A stretch of DNA of 11,392 bases. Source: CAZVEE01 sp964625525 (GTDB lineage: Bacteria; Pseudomonadota; Alphaproteobacteria; JAJFIK01). The notes beneath the pieces are model-generated. The model searched no databases and was not told the origin of the DNA. It saw nothing but the letters and a program-made list of their open reading frames with translations. The stretch spans positions 1 to 11,392 of the forward strand of contig CAZVEE010000104.1 of the NCBI GenBank assembly GCA_964625525.1. Direction: 5' to 3'. Position 1 is the first letter of the stretch. The number at the start of each line of letters is the position of its first letter. This document shows positions 10,190 through 11,392 of this stretch, piece by piece. A program made the position numbers and the translations under genes.

Positions 10190-11392
10190 CATGCTGAGGC
10201 ACGTATCGTCTAGGCTCATGAGCAGCGCCGCTTGCGGACCTGTTTTGGGCAGTTCATAGCGATAGAAGAAGCGGCACGCGGCACGCTTGCCCTCGTAGAA
10301 CGCCAGATCTTTCTCGCCCGCGCCGGCCCGACCGGCCTCCGCCGCCAGCGCCTGTTGCAGCCACAGCCACGCCATCACCATGTGCCCGGTCATGTCGAGA
10401 AAGACGGTGGCATTGGCCAGGAAGCACCCGATCTCGCCTTGCGCCGCTGCGCCCGTGAGCACACCTACCGTGCGTTCGAGCAAAGCTGTGGCCTGTGTCA
10501 GCGCCGCGGCTTCTTCCGCCAGCGCCGGCATCGCCGCCGCCGCCTCTGCTGTGCGGCGCATTTCCGTGACCAGCGCCATAAACGCTGCGCCGTTCTCCAT
10601 CACCACTTTGCGCCCCAGCAGATCCATACCCTGAATGCCGTGGGTGCCCTCATGGATCAGGTTCAGCCGGTTGTCACGATAAAGCCGTTCCACCGGATAG
10701 TCGCGGGTGTAGCCGTAGCCGCCATGAACCTGGATCGCGAGCTTGTTCGCCTCCAGACAGAATTCCGACGGCCAGGACTTGGCGATGGGAGTGAGGATTT
10801 CAAGCAGCAGGCGCAGGCGATCCTTCTCGCCCGCGTCTTCGGCCGTGTGCTCCAGGTCCACCAGCAGGGCGCAGTAAAGACAGAGCGCCAGCCCACCCTC
10901 CACATAGGCCTTTTGCTGAAGCAGCATGCGTTTCACATCCGTATGCTGAATGATCGGCAGTTGCGGTGTCGTGGGGTCCTTTTGCTCTGGTGAGCGCCCC
11001 TGCGGCCGGGTGCAGGCATACTCAAGCGCATGGAGATACCCCGCATATCCGGTCATGGCCGCGCCGAGGCCAACACCGATGCGCGCCTCATTCATCATCT
11101 GGAACATGTAGCTGAGGCCCTGATGCGCCTCGCCCACCAGATAGCCGACCGCCCCATCGGCTTCCCCGAAATTCAGGACGGTATTGACGGTCCCGCGATA
11201 CCCCATCTTGTGATTAAGGCCTGCGAGCCGCACATCATTGCGCGCGCCCACCGAGCCATCCGCCTCAATCAGGTTCCGCGGCACGATGAACAAGGAAATG
11301 CCCTTCACCCCTGGCGGTCCGCCCGGGATCTTGGCCAGCACCAGATGCACGATGGTTTCCGCCAGCTCATGCTCGCCGCCGGAGATCCACAT
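10169..11392 (-). CDS. Acyl-CoA dehydrogenase, C-terminal part (cut by right edge)
   Basis: FAD-dependent enzyme that oxidises an acyl-CoA to the 2,3-enoyl-CoA, passing electrons to electron-transfer flavoprotein. The 407 visible residues cover the middle beta domain (ISGGEHEL, GVKGISLFIVPR), the C-terminal helical domain with MMNEARIGVGLG (99-110), QVHGGYGYTRDYPVERLYRD (221-240) and the catalytic-base motif HEGTHGIQG, whose Glu248 matches the active-site glutamate of the family, and then an extra C-terminal helical domain. That extension, and the phrase GSVGARNDVRLAGLNHKMG, place it with the roughly 600-residue dehydrogenases that include DmdC (3-methylmercaptopropionyl-CoA dehydrogenase) and long-chain relatives. 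Which acyl-CoA it uses cannot be told. The first Met at the edge is internal; the N-terminal third lies outside the window. Confidence 0.92.
   Translation of the reverse strand: MWISGGEHELAETIVHLVLAKIPGGPPGVKGISLFIVPRNLIEADGSVGARNDVRLAGLNHKMGYRGTVNTVLNFGEADGAVGYLVGEAHQGLSYMFQMMNEARIGVGLGAAMTGYAGYLHALEYACTRPQGRSPEQKDPTTPQLPIIQHTDVKRMLLQQKAYVEGGLALCLYCALLVDLEHTAEDAGEKDRLRLLLEILTPIAKSWPSEFCLEANKLAIQVHGGYGYTRDYPVERLYRDNRLNLIHEGTHGIQGMDLLGRKVVMENGAAFMALVTEMRRTAEAAAAMPALAEEAAALTQATALLERTVGVLTGAAAQGEIGCFLANATVFLDMTGHMVMAWLWLQQALAAEAGRAGAGEKDLAFYEGKRAACRFFYRYELPKTGPQAALLMSLDDTCLSMPPASFV

Overview
The window looks like GC-rich chromosomal DNA of a dimorphic or oligotrophic marine-type alphaproteobacterium (Caulobacterales / Maricaulales / Hyphomonadales). 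The strongest pointers are a clear SciP (DUF1153) gene with CtrA-type TTAA-N7-TTAA boxes in front of it, two large TonB-dependent outer-membrane receptors, and an acyl-CoA dehydrogenase with the extended C-terminal domain. Genus is not determinable from the sequence alone.

Layout. 1-78 (-): start of an exported protein cut by the left edge. 238-618 (+): YbjN-family protein. 743-1255 (+): small exported protein of unknown function. 1256-1694: a 439-bp non-coding mosaic with two copies of a 102-bp palindromic dispersed repeat, a strong hairpin and a good intrinsic terminator. 1695-3866 (-) and 4302-7112 (-): two different TonB-dependent receptors in tandem, each behind a long upstream region (435 and 830 bp). 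7943-9136 (-): mnmA, tRNA-uridine 2-sulfurtransferase. 9334-9633 (+): sciP, divergent from mnmA. 9779-10138 (+): small three-helix membrane protein. 10169-11392 (-): C-terminal two thirds of an acyl-CoA dehydrogenase, running off the right edge.

How the parts relate. The genes are not one pathway: housekeeping tRNA modification, cell-cycle control, fatty or organic acid oxidation and nutrient uptake lie side by side. Two regulatory features stand out. First, sciP has two CtrA-type boxes in its upstream region, fitting the known feedback in which CtrA activates sciP and SciP then restrains CtrA. Second, the upstream regions of the two receptor genes share three short sequence blocks in the same order and at nearly the same spacing, plus dyad-symmetric elements at matching positions, although the receptors are of different subfamilies. 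This suggests common regulation and is the most interesting signal here. I did not find a defence system, CRISPR array, transposase, prophage or RNA gene.
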